Origin: Zhouia amylolytica
GTDB taxonomy: Bacteria > Bacteroidota > Bacteroidia > Flavobacteriales > Flavobacteriaceae
Length of the DNA: 64,000 nt
Assembly (NCBI RefSeq): GCF_900116365.1
Contig: NZ_FPAG01000002.1
Coordinates: 299,341-363,340, forward strand
Direction of reading: 5' to 3'
The notes beneath the pieces were generated by a model. That model saw only the letters and a program-made list of their open reading frames with translations. It was not told the origin of the DNA and did not search any database. The position numbers were made by a program, and so were the translations under genes. This document shows, in pieces, positions 43,339-51,600 of the stretch (positions are counted from its first letter, which is position 1; each line of letters starts with the position of its first letter).

Positions 43339-44529
43339 ATGTTTAGTCAAAAATTGTTCTTCAGTGTAATGATAATCTTTCTGTTCTTGCAGGTTGGATA
43401 TCATTACAGTCAGTATGATCTAATCAAATATATATTATATAGCCTAGAGATTACTTTATTGTTCATAGGTTTTAATTTTTTTTTAAAGAATAAAGTAGGA
43501 AAAGAAGCTTATGGTGGTTTAAAGTATTTAATGCTAATAAGTTCAATTTTTATTGTCAATTATACTCTTAATGGATTAGATGGTATAGTAGATTCAATTA
43601 AAATTTTTGGAGCAATAATAATTTTTTTAGCAACCACACTAATTAAACTTAAACCCAATATTTTAAAAAGGGATAAGATTAAAGTTATAATAATGTCAGG
43701 TATTCCATTGTTAGTTGTAATAATGGATAAGATAATAGGTTTTCAAGAATCTGATAAGTCTTTATCAATTTTTGTTAATTCAAATAACTACATTTTTTTT
43801 GCTATTTGTTGCTGTTGGTTGATGCTTTTATGTAATGTATCCAAAAAGATAGTTCTTGTATATATTTTAATAAGTTTCGCAATAACATCAACCTTAGGAG
43901 CTCTTCTATCTATATGCATAGCGACTTTGTTTTATTTAAGAAAAAGAGTTTTTAAGTTAAAGTACTTTTTATTAAGTGTTTTATTGATTTTAGTAGGTAT
44001 GATTTTATTTGATAATTCGGATCTTTACTTATTTCAGCGAGTAAGAGGTACAATGAATGTAGTTTCTAATTTACTATCCAATTATAAGTTTTCCCAACTA
44101 TCAGAAGTAGGGTTTGGTGAAGCAATGAAGATCTCGGGCTCCTCTGATGGAAGTGATGTGTCTTTTTTGTTTAGAATAAAGATATGGACAGAAATATTAG
44201 CGCATTTTCTCAATCAAGGAATCGAAAATATTTTATTTGGTATTGGCTTTGGCCAAATACCAAACGTTAATAGTTTTGGATTAGTGGCTCATAATGATTA
44301 TTTAACATGGCTCGTGGAATTTGGTCTATTTGGATTCCTTACCATAATTGTTGGTTTAATAACCTGTTTTAAAAAATTAAAAAATACAGTTTACATTATT
44401 CCATATCTAACGATTTTAATTTATTTTTTCTCAGAAAACTTATTTTATAACTTTTTTGGGATAGTCTTATTTGCTTATTGTACGGCATTGTCAATAAAAA
44501 AAAACAGAAATGAAAGTATTACAAATTAA
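43339..44529 (+). CDS. wzy: Wzy-type O-antigen/exopolysaccharide polymerase
   Basis: A 396-residue protein with about 10-12 hydrophobic helices and a larger periplasmic loop (about 230-310) that includes GFGEAMKISGSSDGSDVSF-type sequence and ILFGIGFGQIPNVNSFGLVAHNDYLTWLVEFGLFG. The last block is the O-antigen ligase/polymerase signature (HNDYL with following helix). It would join repeat units after Wzx. Two bp after the preceding gene; overlaps the next by 20 bases. Family identity is by topology and this motif; sequence conservation is always low for Wzy. Confidence 0.8.
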   Translation: MFSQKLFFSVMIIFLFLQVGYHYSQYDLIKYILYSLEITLLFIGFNFFLKNKVGKEAYGGLKYLMLISSIFIVNYTLNGLDGIVDSIKIFGAIIIFLATTLIKLKPNILKRDKIKVIIMSGIPLLVVIMDKIIGFQESDKSLSIFVNSNNYIFFAICCCWLMLLCNVSKKIVLVYILISFAITSTLGALLSICIATLFYLRKRVFKLKYFLLSVLLILVGMILFDNSDLYLFQRVRGTMNVVSNLLSNYKFSQLSEVGFGEAMKISGSSDGSDVSFLFRIKIWTEILAHFLNQGIENILFGIGFGQIPNVNSFGLVAHNDYLTWLVEFGLFGFLTIIVGLITCFKKLKNTVYIIPYLTILIYFFSENLFYNFFGIVLFAYCTALSIKKNRNESITN

Positions 44530-45772
44530 TAATTATCATTTTATAAAAGGAGGGTCTGAAACCGTATATTTAAAAACGGGAGAATTATTGGAAAAAAGAG
44601 GTCATGATGTGGTGTATTTCAGCTCTCTTGTAGGAATAGATAAGGATAATCTTTTATATAAATCTAACGTTTATTTGACGAAGGGTAATGATTTTAAAAA
44701 AAGTGTAAGAAAAAAGGTTTCCTCAATTATATCATATTTTTATTCCAAAAGGAGTTATAAAGACTTAAAAGCCTTACTGAGAAAGGAAAAACCAGACATA
44801 GCACACTTACATATTTTTTATGGAAACTTAAGTTCTTCTATATTAAAAGCTTTAAAAGAGGAGTCTATTCCAATTGTAATGAGCGTTCATGAATACAGAA
44901 TGTTATGTCCAGTTTCTGTACTATACAATAAAAATGGAAATATTTGTGAGAAATGCGCAGGGGGAAATTATATACCTTGCGTAAAGTATAAATGTAAAAA
45001 TGACAGTTATTTGCAAAGCTTTATACAAGCTTTGGAGGCCAAGTTTAGAGATGAATATTTTGATTATAAAAATTTTATTGATCATTTTATAATGGTTAGT
45101 GAATTTATTTATAATAAACATATTCAATATTACCCTCAACTTAGAGATAAAAGCAGTAAGCTTTATAACTTTCAATGTATTGATTTTCAAAAGGTAAATT
45201 CATTTTTAAATAAAAAAGTTGATTTAGTTTATTTTGGTAGACTGTCTAAGGAGAAAGGAATAATAACTTTAATTAATGCAATACGTAATATGAAGGATGT
45301 TTCACTTAGAATAATTGGTGATGGACCGGAATATGAGAATATAAAAGAATTAATAAACAAAAATGATCTTAACATACGTGTAAAATTGATTGGTTATAGC
45401 TCGGGGGAGGAGTTATGGAATTATATCAGTGAAGCAAAATTTGTCGTAGTTCCTTCGGAATGGTATGAGAATAATCCGATGACCGTTATAGAAAGCCAAT
45501 TAATGGGTATTCCAGTAATAGGCTCTAAAATCGGAGGAATTCCAGAAATTATTCAAAATGGCCAAGGTTTTTTATTTAAGGCTGGAAGCGAGGAGGATTT
45601 GATGGATAAAATTTATCTAGCGCTTGGGATGGAGGAAAATGAATATAATAAAATGACTAAAAGAGTTAGGGATTTTGCTAATTCAGTTTTCTCTGAAGAT
45701 AAGCACTACGAAAGTTTATTAAATATTTATACCGATGTTCAAAAAAATTACAATTTGAATATTGAAAATTAA
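44510..45772 (+). CDS. Glycosyltransferase family 4 protein
   Basis: A 420-residue GT4 enzyme. The N terminus KVLQINNYHFIKGGSETVYLKTGELLEKRGHDV in type has the Gly-rich loop; the central insertion CEKCAGGNYIPCVKYKC forms a Cys4-like cluster common in this subgroup. The C-terminal nucleotide-sugar domain has VYFGRLSKEKGI, RIIGDGPE and the EX7E region VVPSEWYENNPMTVIESQLMGIPVIGS. Overlaps wzy by 20 bases. Confidence 0.9.
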   Translation: MKVLQINNYHFIKGGSETVYLKTGELLEKRGHDVVYFSSLVGIDKDNLLYKSNVYLTKGNDFKKSVRKKVSSIISYFYSKRSYKDLKALLRKEKPDIAHLHIFYGNLSSSILKALKEESIPIVMSVHEYRMLCPVSVLYNKNGNICEKCAGGNYIPCVKYKCKNDSYLQSFIQALEAKFRDEYFDYKNFIDHFIMVSEFIYNKHIQYYPQLRDKSSKLYNFQCIDFQKVNSFLNKKVDLVYFGRLSKEKGIITLINAIRNMKDVSLRIIGDGPEYENIKELINKNDLNIRVKLIGYSSGEELWNYISEAKFVVVPSEWYENNPMTVIESQLMGIPVIGSKIGGIPEIIQNGQGFLFKAGSEEDLMDKIYLALGMEENEYNKMTKRVRDFANSVFSEDKHYESLLNIYTDVQKNYNLNIEN

Positions 45773-45779
45773 ATAATGA

Positions 45780-46853
45780 ATGGGTAGAGTTGCAATTATA
45801 GGCACAGTAGGTATTCCTGCCAAATATGGAGGGTTTGAAACTTTAACGGAATACTTAACTAAGGAACTTGGGGAGGATTACAATTTTACGGTATTTTCGA
45901 GCTCTAAGGTGTACAAAGAGAAAATAAGTAAATATAATAATGCAGTAATAAAATATATACCTTTAAATGCTAACGGTTTTCAAAGCATCCCATATGATAT
46001 TGTTTCTATTTTTAGAGCTATAAGGTTTGCGGAGGTATTGTTAATCTTGGGTGTTTCTGGGGCTATTGTGTTGCCATTCATAAAGCCATTTTTTAAAGGT
46101 AAAATTATAGTAAATATTGATGGACTTGAGTGGAGGAGGGATAAATGGAATAACCTAGTTAAATGGTTTCTGAAATTTTCAGAAAAAACGGCGGTAAAAT
46201 TTTCAGATACTGTGGTTTCTGATAATAAAGTTATACAGGATTATGTTAAGAGTGAATATAGTAAAGATAGCAATCTAATTTCTTATGGAGCAGATCATTC
46301 AGTTAAACAATCAATATCAAACTTAAAACTTGTTGACTATCCCTTTATTAGCGGCCCTTATGCATTTAAAGTTTGTAGAATTGAACCTGAAAATAATATT
46401 CATATTATTTTGAAAGCCTTTAAGGATATTCAAAATATGCCGTTAGTTATTATCGGCAATTGGAAGAATAGTGCCTATGGAAAAGAATTGAAAGAAAGGT
46501 TTTATGATTATAATAATCTATACCTGCTTGATCCAATTTATGATCAGGAAAGATTAAATGCCCTTAGAGGTAATTGCACTTTATATGTTCATGGTCATAG
46601 TGCTGGTGGAACTAATCCATCTTTGGTAGAGGCTATGTATCTTGGATTGCCAGTAGTATGTTATGGAGTTAATTATAATAGGGCAACGACTAATAATAAA
46701 GCAATTTATTTTGAAAATGATAATGATTTAAAGGGAGTTGTTGAAGGTTTCACTGAGAACCAACTTGAAGAAGTAGGTAAGGCTATGAAAGAAATAGCAG
46801 AAAATGAATATACTTGGTCCATTATTTCTAAGAAATATGCTGAATTGTTTTAA
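45780..46853 (+). CDS. DUF1972/GT4 glycosyltransferase (rhamnosyltransferase-like)
   Basis: A 357-residue protein with the N-terminal DUF1972 block GRVAIIGTVGIPAKYGGFETLTEY and, in the GT4 half, INIDGLEWRRDKW-like sequence, SYGADH, RIEPENNI and HGHSAGGTNPSLVEAMYLGLPVVCY. Relatives with this architecture include Cps2T-type beta-1,4-rhamnosyltransferases, which fits the dTDP-rhamnose genes in the operon. It is the last gene, followed by a terminator. Confidence 0.85.
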   Translation: MGRVAIIGTVGIPAKYGGFETLTEYLTKELGEDYNFTVFSSSKVYKEKISKYNNAVIKYIPLNANGFQSIPYDIVSIFRAIRFAEVLLILGVSGAIVLPFIKPFFKGKIIVNIDGLEWRRDKWNNLVKWFLKFSEKTAVKFSDTVVSDNKVIQDYVKSEYSKDSNLISYGADHSVKQSISNLKLVDYPFISGPYAFKVCRIEPENNIHIILKAFKDIQNMPLVIIGNWKNSAYGKELKERFYDYNNLYLLDPIYDQERLNALRGNCTLYVHGHSAGGTNPSLVEAMYLGLPVVCYGVNYNRATTNNKAIYFENDNDLKGVVEGFTENQLEEVGKAMKEIAENEYTWSIISKKYAELF

Positions 46854-46880
46854 AAAAATATTAAATACACCACCAAAAAC

Positions 46881-46905
46881 AGCCATTCATAGTGAATGGC
46901 TTTTT
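46881..46905 (+). terminator. Terminator of the polysaccharide operon
   Basis: AGCCATTCA (46881-46889) pairs with TGAATGGCT (46893-46901), followed by TTTT. It lies 28 bp past the last stop codon, and 20 bp before the end of the convergent XRE gene. Confidence 0.85.
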
Positions 46906-46924
46906 GATTTTATAAGTAATTAAG

Positions 46925-47182
46925 TTATTTCTCAACAAAACCTTCCACAGAAAAATCGAAATCAAAATCAAAAAGAACTTTCATTTCGATTCCCAGGCCT
47001 TTGGCGATGGGTAGGAGGGTAGTGATCTTGGGTTCATTTTCAGCACTGATGATTCGGTATACTTGTTTACTTTCGATATTACCAATAGAGGCAACGGTCT
47101 GCACATCGGTATTATGGCGTTGAATTAATTCCTTTAAATGTTCTCCGAATTTCTTTGTGTAAGCAGCCTTTAGTTCTTTCAT
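46925..47182 (-). CDS. Small XRE-type helix-turn-helix regulator
   Basis: An 85-residue protein with a single helix-turn-helix domain: FGEHLKELIQRHNTDVQTVASIGNIESKQVYRIISAE, then PKITTLLPIAKGLGIEMKVLFDF. The layout is that of XRE/Cro proteins. An 18-base palindrome lies 33 bp upstream of its ATG, a good candidate autoregulatory operator. It is convergent with the polysaccharide operon; a link to that operon is possible but not shown. Confidence 0.85.
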   Translation of the reverse strand: MKELKAAYTKKFGEHLKELIQRHNTDVQTVASIGNIESKQVYRIISAENEPKITTLLPIAKGLGIEMKVLFDFDFDFSVEGFVEK

Positions 47183-47214
47183 AACAACAAGATCATGGCT
47201 TTTAATCGAAAATA

Positions 47215-47232
47215 ATTGTCAAGTTTGACAAT
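47215..47232. promoter_or_regulatory. Palindromic operator candidate upstream of the XRE gene
   Basis: A perfect inverted repeat of ATTGTCAA and TTGACAAT separated by GT, 33-50 bp before the regulator's start codon. Size and symmetry suit a dimeric HTH repressor. Confidence 0.55.
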
Positions 47233-47344
47233 ATGTAAGAAAATTTATTATATTAGCTACGTATTACATATTTTTGCGATTCTTCTATAAGAAAAATATT
47301 AGAGGCAATTGCTTAGAGTCTTGAACTGAAAACTGGTAATTTTT

Positions 47345-47475
47345 GCACACAAGACAATAAGTACATTAGCTCACAACCCGGGTGTGGGCTCACTTATTCG
47401 TGTGCGGGTATACCAGTACCTCAGTTCGGTAGGTAGAGTTCCACGCCCATCAGTTTAAAACAGTCCGTGTTACTT
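47345..47475 (+). ncRNA. Candidate structured RNA or cruciform
   Basis: The first 61 nt form one long hairpin. GCACAC (47345-47350) pairs with GTGTGC (47400-47405), AATAAGT (47356-47362) with ACTTATT (47392-47398), and AGCTCACA (47368-47375) with TGTGGGCT (47383-47390, one G-T pair), topped by a GC-rich tip. A second small hairpin (TACCT/AGGTA) follows. The base composition is richer in G+C than the surroundings and no open frame explains it. No match to a named RNA family is recognised by eye. Confidence 0.4.
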
Positions 47476-47877
47476 TACTTCTAAGTTTTGGTTTCTTGGT
47501 TTTCATTCGAGGTTTTGCATTAAGAGGTCAATTCTTAGTCGAAATGACTATTTGGAAAATATTAAAGGATAGGATGAAACAACAAACAAAACAAAGGATG
47601 ACTACCGTATATGAATTGCAGCTTACTGTATTTTATATATTATTTAAAAAGAAACCGAAGAACCCGGTTTAAGATTATTATAGTTACAGGAGTGACGCTA
47701 AACTATAATTCTGCACCCTTTTGCTGAACTCGTTTCAGTATGTCGCAGAATCCAGATACAGAAAATAATTATGCTGTGTCCCGGAAATTCGAAACTCTTT
47801 TTCTCCTGTAACTGACGACTACATATAACACAGTATCCGGCTGTCCGTGTTCAAATAGATTATTTATTGAATTATTG

Positions 47878-47959
47878 TTCATTTCTTTTGCTTGTCCAAA
47901 TGCATTGCATTCATGAGTATTTGTATAAAATGGATAACAACGTGAGCAAAAGAAATGAA
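47878..47959. repeat. Family F-like hairpin with an enlarged loop
   Basis: TTCATTTCTTTTGCT (47878-47892) is perfectly complementary to AGCAAAAGAAATGAA (47945-47959). The arm sequence is close to that of the hairpin at 36074, but the loop is 52 bases instead of six. Confidence 0.65.
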
Positions 47960-48061
47960 TCAATAGATCCGTCCGAATGTTATGTTTGGTATGGGGTGAA
48001 TTTCTTTTGCCTTTACAAAAATGAACATAATAAATAATTGAGTTAGTCGATGGGTGTCAAT

Positions 48062-48108
48062 CAAGCCTGTGGTTTGTTTATAAGATAATTAAGTGTTCCG
48101 CAGGCTTG
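48062..48108. repeat. Inverted repeat CAAGCCTG/CAGGCTTG
   Basis: Arms of 11 bases (one mismatch) around a loop of about 25. No gene nearby; of unknown role. Confidence 0.5.
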
Positions 48109-48156
48109 TCCACCTGGTTACTATTAGAGAAAACTAAGGAACTCATAAACTAAAAA

Positions 48157-48176
48157 AACCTGCCGTAGGGCAGGTT
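48157..48176 (-). terminator. Minus-strand terminator-like hairpin without a gene
   Basis: AACCTGCC (48157-48164) pairs with GGCAGGTT (48169-48176). On the minus strand it is followed by seven Ts, as in a classic terminator, but I see no minus-strand gene upstream. It may mark a lost gene or a small transcript. Confidence 0.5.
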
Positions 48177-48343
48177 GTAATAGGATTAAAAAAATCTATT
48201 CCCAAGGGTATAGATCCTGTTTGGGTAAACGAACAATTAAGCATTGATCATAATGTTCATCATAAAGATATGAAAATTAAAACAACATTTAAAGTAAGAA
48301 TTGTTACTAAAAAACGAAATGTCCATGAAAGCCCCCTAGGTAA

Positions 48344-48573
48344 ATGGAATCCACAAGAAGTGCGGAATGACCAATTGGAAAAATCAATTTATCCAAATCA
48401 TCCAACGCGCCAGCTCGCCCCATCGCTAAATCAGTCCACTGGACTAATTTTAAACGCTGGGTCGCCCCTTTAGGGGTGCAGGGGTAAGACATTGTTTGCA
48501 CCCTTGCAAATGGATTCTTTAACAAGTACGGAATGACAAAAAAGATGGATTCCGCAATAAATGCGGAATGACA
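48344..48573 (-). repeat. Family A palindromic repeats, group 5 (three copies)
   Basis: Copies at 48344-48371, 48510-48538 and 48545-48573, in the same orientation as group 1. The first two flank a D module; the last two start 35 bp apart. Confidence 0.85.
48379..48500 (+). repeat. Family D intergenic module, copy 3
   Basis: Closely related to 5871-5986 and to the reverse complement of 24471-24587. The right end runs into an A element through the string TTTGCACCCTTGCAA, as in copy 2, so the unit A-D-A is conserved. Confidence 0.8.
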
Positions 48574-48586
48574 AAGAATTAAAAAA

Positions 48587-48618
48587 CCCTCTGACAACAT
48601 TGGCGTGGAGGCAGAGGG
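48587..48618 (+). promoter_or_regulatory. Hairpin in the susC leader
   Basis: CCCTCTG (48587-48593) pairs with CAGAGGG (48612-48618) around an 18-base loop, 43 bases before the susC ATG. On the minus strand a T run follows, but no minus-strand gene needs a terminator here, so it may act in the susC mRNA leader. Confidence 0.4.
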
Positions 48619-48660
48619 CAAATTCAATTAAAACCAAGTTTAATTAAACCATTCAAAATT

Positions 48661-51600
48661 ATGGAAAATAATTTCTTGAACAAGACCAGGATCGTGCTTT
48701 TACTTATCCTGTTTTTATGTATCATGCTATTAGGCTATACCGCTTTTGGCAAACCCAGGACTCCCTTACCTATAGTCCAGCAACAAATAACCGGCCTCGT
48801 AACCGATAAGCAGGGTAAACCCATTCCGGGAGCTACAGTAATTATTAAGGGATCTACAGATGGTACTTTTACTAATGATAAAGGTGTTTATAACATTACG
48901 GCAACGTCCAATGATGTCCTGGTGTTTTCATTTATAGGATTTAAAAGCGAAGAGGTCCCGGTAGAGAATCAGTTGCAACTCGATGTAATCCTTACCGAAG
49001 ATGTAACCGCCCTTGGGGAGGTTACGGTCAATGCAGGATATTATACCGTGTCTGAAAAGGAGCGTACAGGGAGTATAAGTTCAATAAAAGCAGAAGAAAT
49101 CGAAAAGCAACCGGTCAACAATCCACTCGGGGCCATGCAAGGTTATATGTCCGGGGTCAATATTCAACAGACTACCGGAGTACCCGGAGGAGGATATAAT
49201 ATTGAGATACGAGGTAAGAATTTTATAAACGGAAACACCAATCCACTATACATCATAGATGGGGTTCCATTCAATGCAAATTCACTGGCATCAGCCAGTG
49301 TATCCGGAAGTATCAATAATGGCAATGTGAGTCCGCTTAATGCATTAAATCCATCAGATATCGAAAGTATAGAGGTGTTAAAAGATGCCGATGCTACCGC
49401 TATATATGGTTCAAGAGCGGCAAATGGAGTGGTATTAATTACCACCAGGAAAGGAAAATCCGGTACCACACAGTTCCAGGCAACCATTAATAGTGGCATG
49501 GGACATCTTTCTCATTTTCTCGAGCTGATGAATACCCCACAATACCTTGAAATAAGGAAAGAAGGGGTGGAAAATGACGGATTTGGTAGTTTTTTAGAAA
49601 ACCCGGCCTTTGATTTTGTATGGCCCGATCTAAAAACATGGGATCAGGACCGATATACCGATTGGCAACAAACCTTATTGGGGGGTACCGCCTATCGAAC
49701 GAAACTACAACTATCAGTTTCAGGAGGTAGTGATCAGACTCGATTCCGGATCAGTGGTGCTCATTTAAATGAAACTACAGTTTTTCCCGGAGATTCAAAG
49801 TATCGGAATACTGCAATACACAGTAACCTGAATCACCGTTCAAAGAACAAACTATTTGCTCTGAACTTAACGTCGAACTATACTGTTGAAACCAACAATT
49901 TACCTCGTACTGACCTAACCCTATCCGCTTACAAATTGTCTCCAAATGCCCCAGCGTTATATGACGACGAAGGACAGCTAAACTGGGAGGATAATTCCTG
50001 GGATAATCCATTGGCCATGTTATTAGAGAAATATAAGGCACAAAGTAATACCCTCATGGCGAATGCCCAGGTGTCTTATCAGATCCTACCAGCACTGCAG
50101 GTTAAAACCAACCTTGGCTATAATAACTATCAGATGGATTCGTATAAGCTCATGCCTAGTACCGCCAGGAATCCGAAATATGGATTCACCCCTGAGAATT
50201 ATTCCTCTCAAACCCGCAATAGGGCTACCAATACTTCCTGGATCATAGAACCGCAATTAAGTTGGAACCATCAATGGGATGACGCCAGTATCAGTGTTTT
50301 GGCAGGGGCCACCTTTCAACAACAAACAACCGATCAAATGGTGCTTAAAGCAACAGGGTTTCCTAATAATCTGATGTTGGAAAACCTTGCTGCCGCCAAT
50401 ACCATAGAAATTTTAAATGATGGCCAAAGTGAATATCATTACCAGTCAATTTTTAGCAGGCTGAACTTTAATTGGAGAAACAGTTATATCCTCAACCTAA
50501 CCGGTCGAAGAGATGGATCATCGAGGTTTGGGTCGGGCAAACAGTTTGGTAATTTCTGGTCATTAGGTTTGGCTTGGATCTTTAGTAACTCGTTGTCCTT
50601 AGATGAAAATGGATTTCTGAATTATGGTAAACTAAGAGGGAGTTACGGGACAACAGGGAGCGATAATATTGGAGATTATAAGTTCTTGAATACCTTCGGT
50701 GTATCGGGAAATGATTACAATGGAATTACCCTGCTATACCCTACAGGTATATATAACCCGGTTTTTGGTTGGGAAACTAATAAAAAGCTCGAATTAGCTT
50801 TAGACCTCAATTTCTTTAAAGATCGTATTATACTGAATTCAGCATGGTATCAAAATCGCTCCTCCGATCAGTTGGTAGGAATACCATTGGCAGCTACCAC
50901 CGGTTTTCAATCTTTGACAGGTAACTTTGAAGCAACCGTTGAAAATACAGGCTGGGAATTCGATCTAAGAACGGTAAATATTGCCTGGGAGGATTTTAAT
51001 TGGACAACTACACTTAACCTGACACTACATAAAAACAAGTTAGTAGCGTTTCCCGACCTTGCTACCTCTACCTATGCCAATAAATATGTGATAGGAAAAC
51101 CGTTGACCATTGTTAAACTTTATGAATCTCTGGGTGTGGATCCTCAAACAGGAATTTATCAGTTCAGAGACTTTAATGACGATGGTGTTATCAATGCTAT
51201 TGATGATAAACAATGGATAGAGGATTTAGCACCGGAACTCTATGGGGGGATTGGGAATACTTTTATCTACAAGAATCTTTCTTTAGAGGTATTCTTTCAA
51301 TTCAAGAAACAAAAGGCCTATAATTTCTATAGATCTTATCCAACCCCTGGGTATAACTATAATATGCCGGTTGAATTATACGATCGCTGGAGAAATGAAG
51401 GTGATGATGCTTCGATTCAGCGAGCCACATTCGGTCAATTTCCCGGAGTCTGGGAGGCAGGGCAAAGGCAAAGTGATAGCAATAAAGCAGTTTCTGATTC
51501 CTCTTTTCTTCGTATGAGGAATGTAACCTTGTCTTATCAACTTCCTGGATCACTTAGTAAAGTAATGGATGTGACATTATATGTACAGGGTCAGAATCTG

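Larger units (their letters stand above)
47183..48660. other. 1.48-kb gene-poor, hairpin-rich region
   Basis: I find no convincing gene here. It holds the XRE operator candidate, the structured element at 47345, a TGAACTCGTTTCAG palindrome near 47722, a hairpin with 15-bp arms at 47878-47959, a CAAGCCTG/CAGGCTTG pair at 48062-48108, a terminator-like hairpin at 48157-48176, an A-D-A composite repeat (48344-48538), another A element and the susC leader. A short frame beginning at 48270 (MKIKTTFKVRIVTKKR) recalls the N terminus of Bacteroidetes tyrosine recombinases but runs straight into the repeat. Confidence 0.5.

Noticed and set aside
47411-47470. tRNA-like text CTCAGTTCGGTAGGTAGAG
   Set aside because: No acceptor stem, no anticodon stem-loop in register and no T-arm GTTCRANNC follow; it is at most a chance or vestigial D-arm.
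47769-47963. Minus-strand frame of 64 residues
   Set aside because: Overlaps the 47878-47959 hairpin and has a composition unlike a protein-coding gene.
48307-48627. Minus-strand frame of 106 residues
   Set aside because: It is built entirely from A and D repeat sequence and the susC leader, with no start context or homology.
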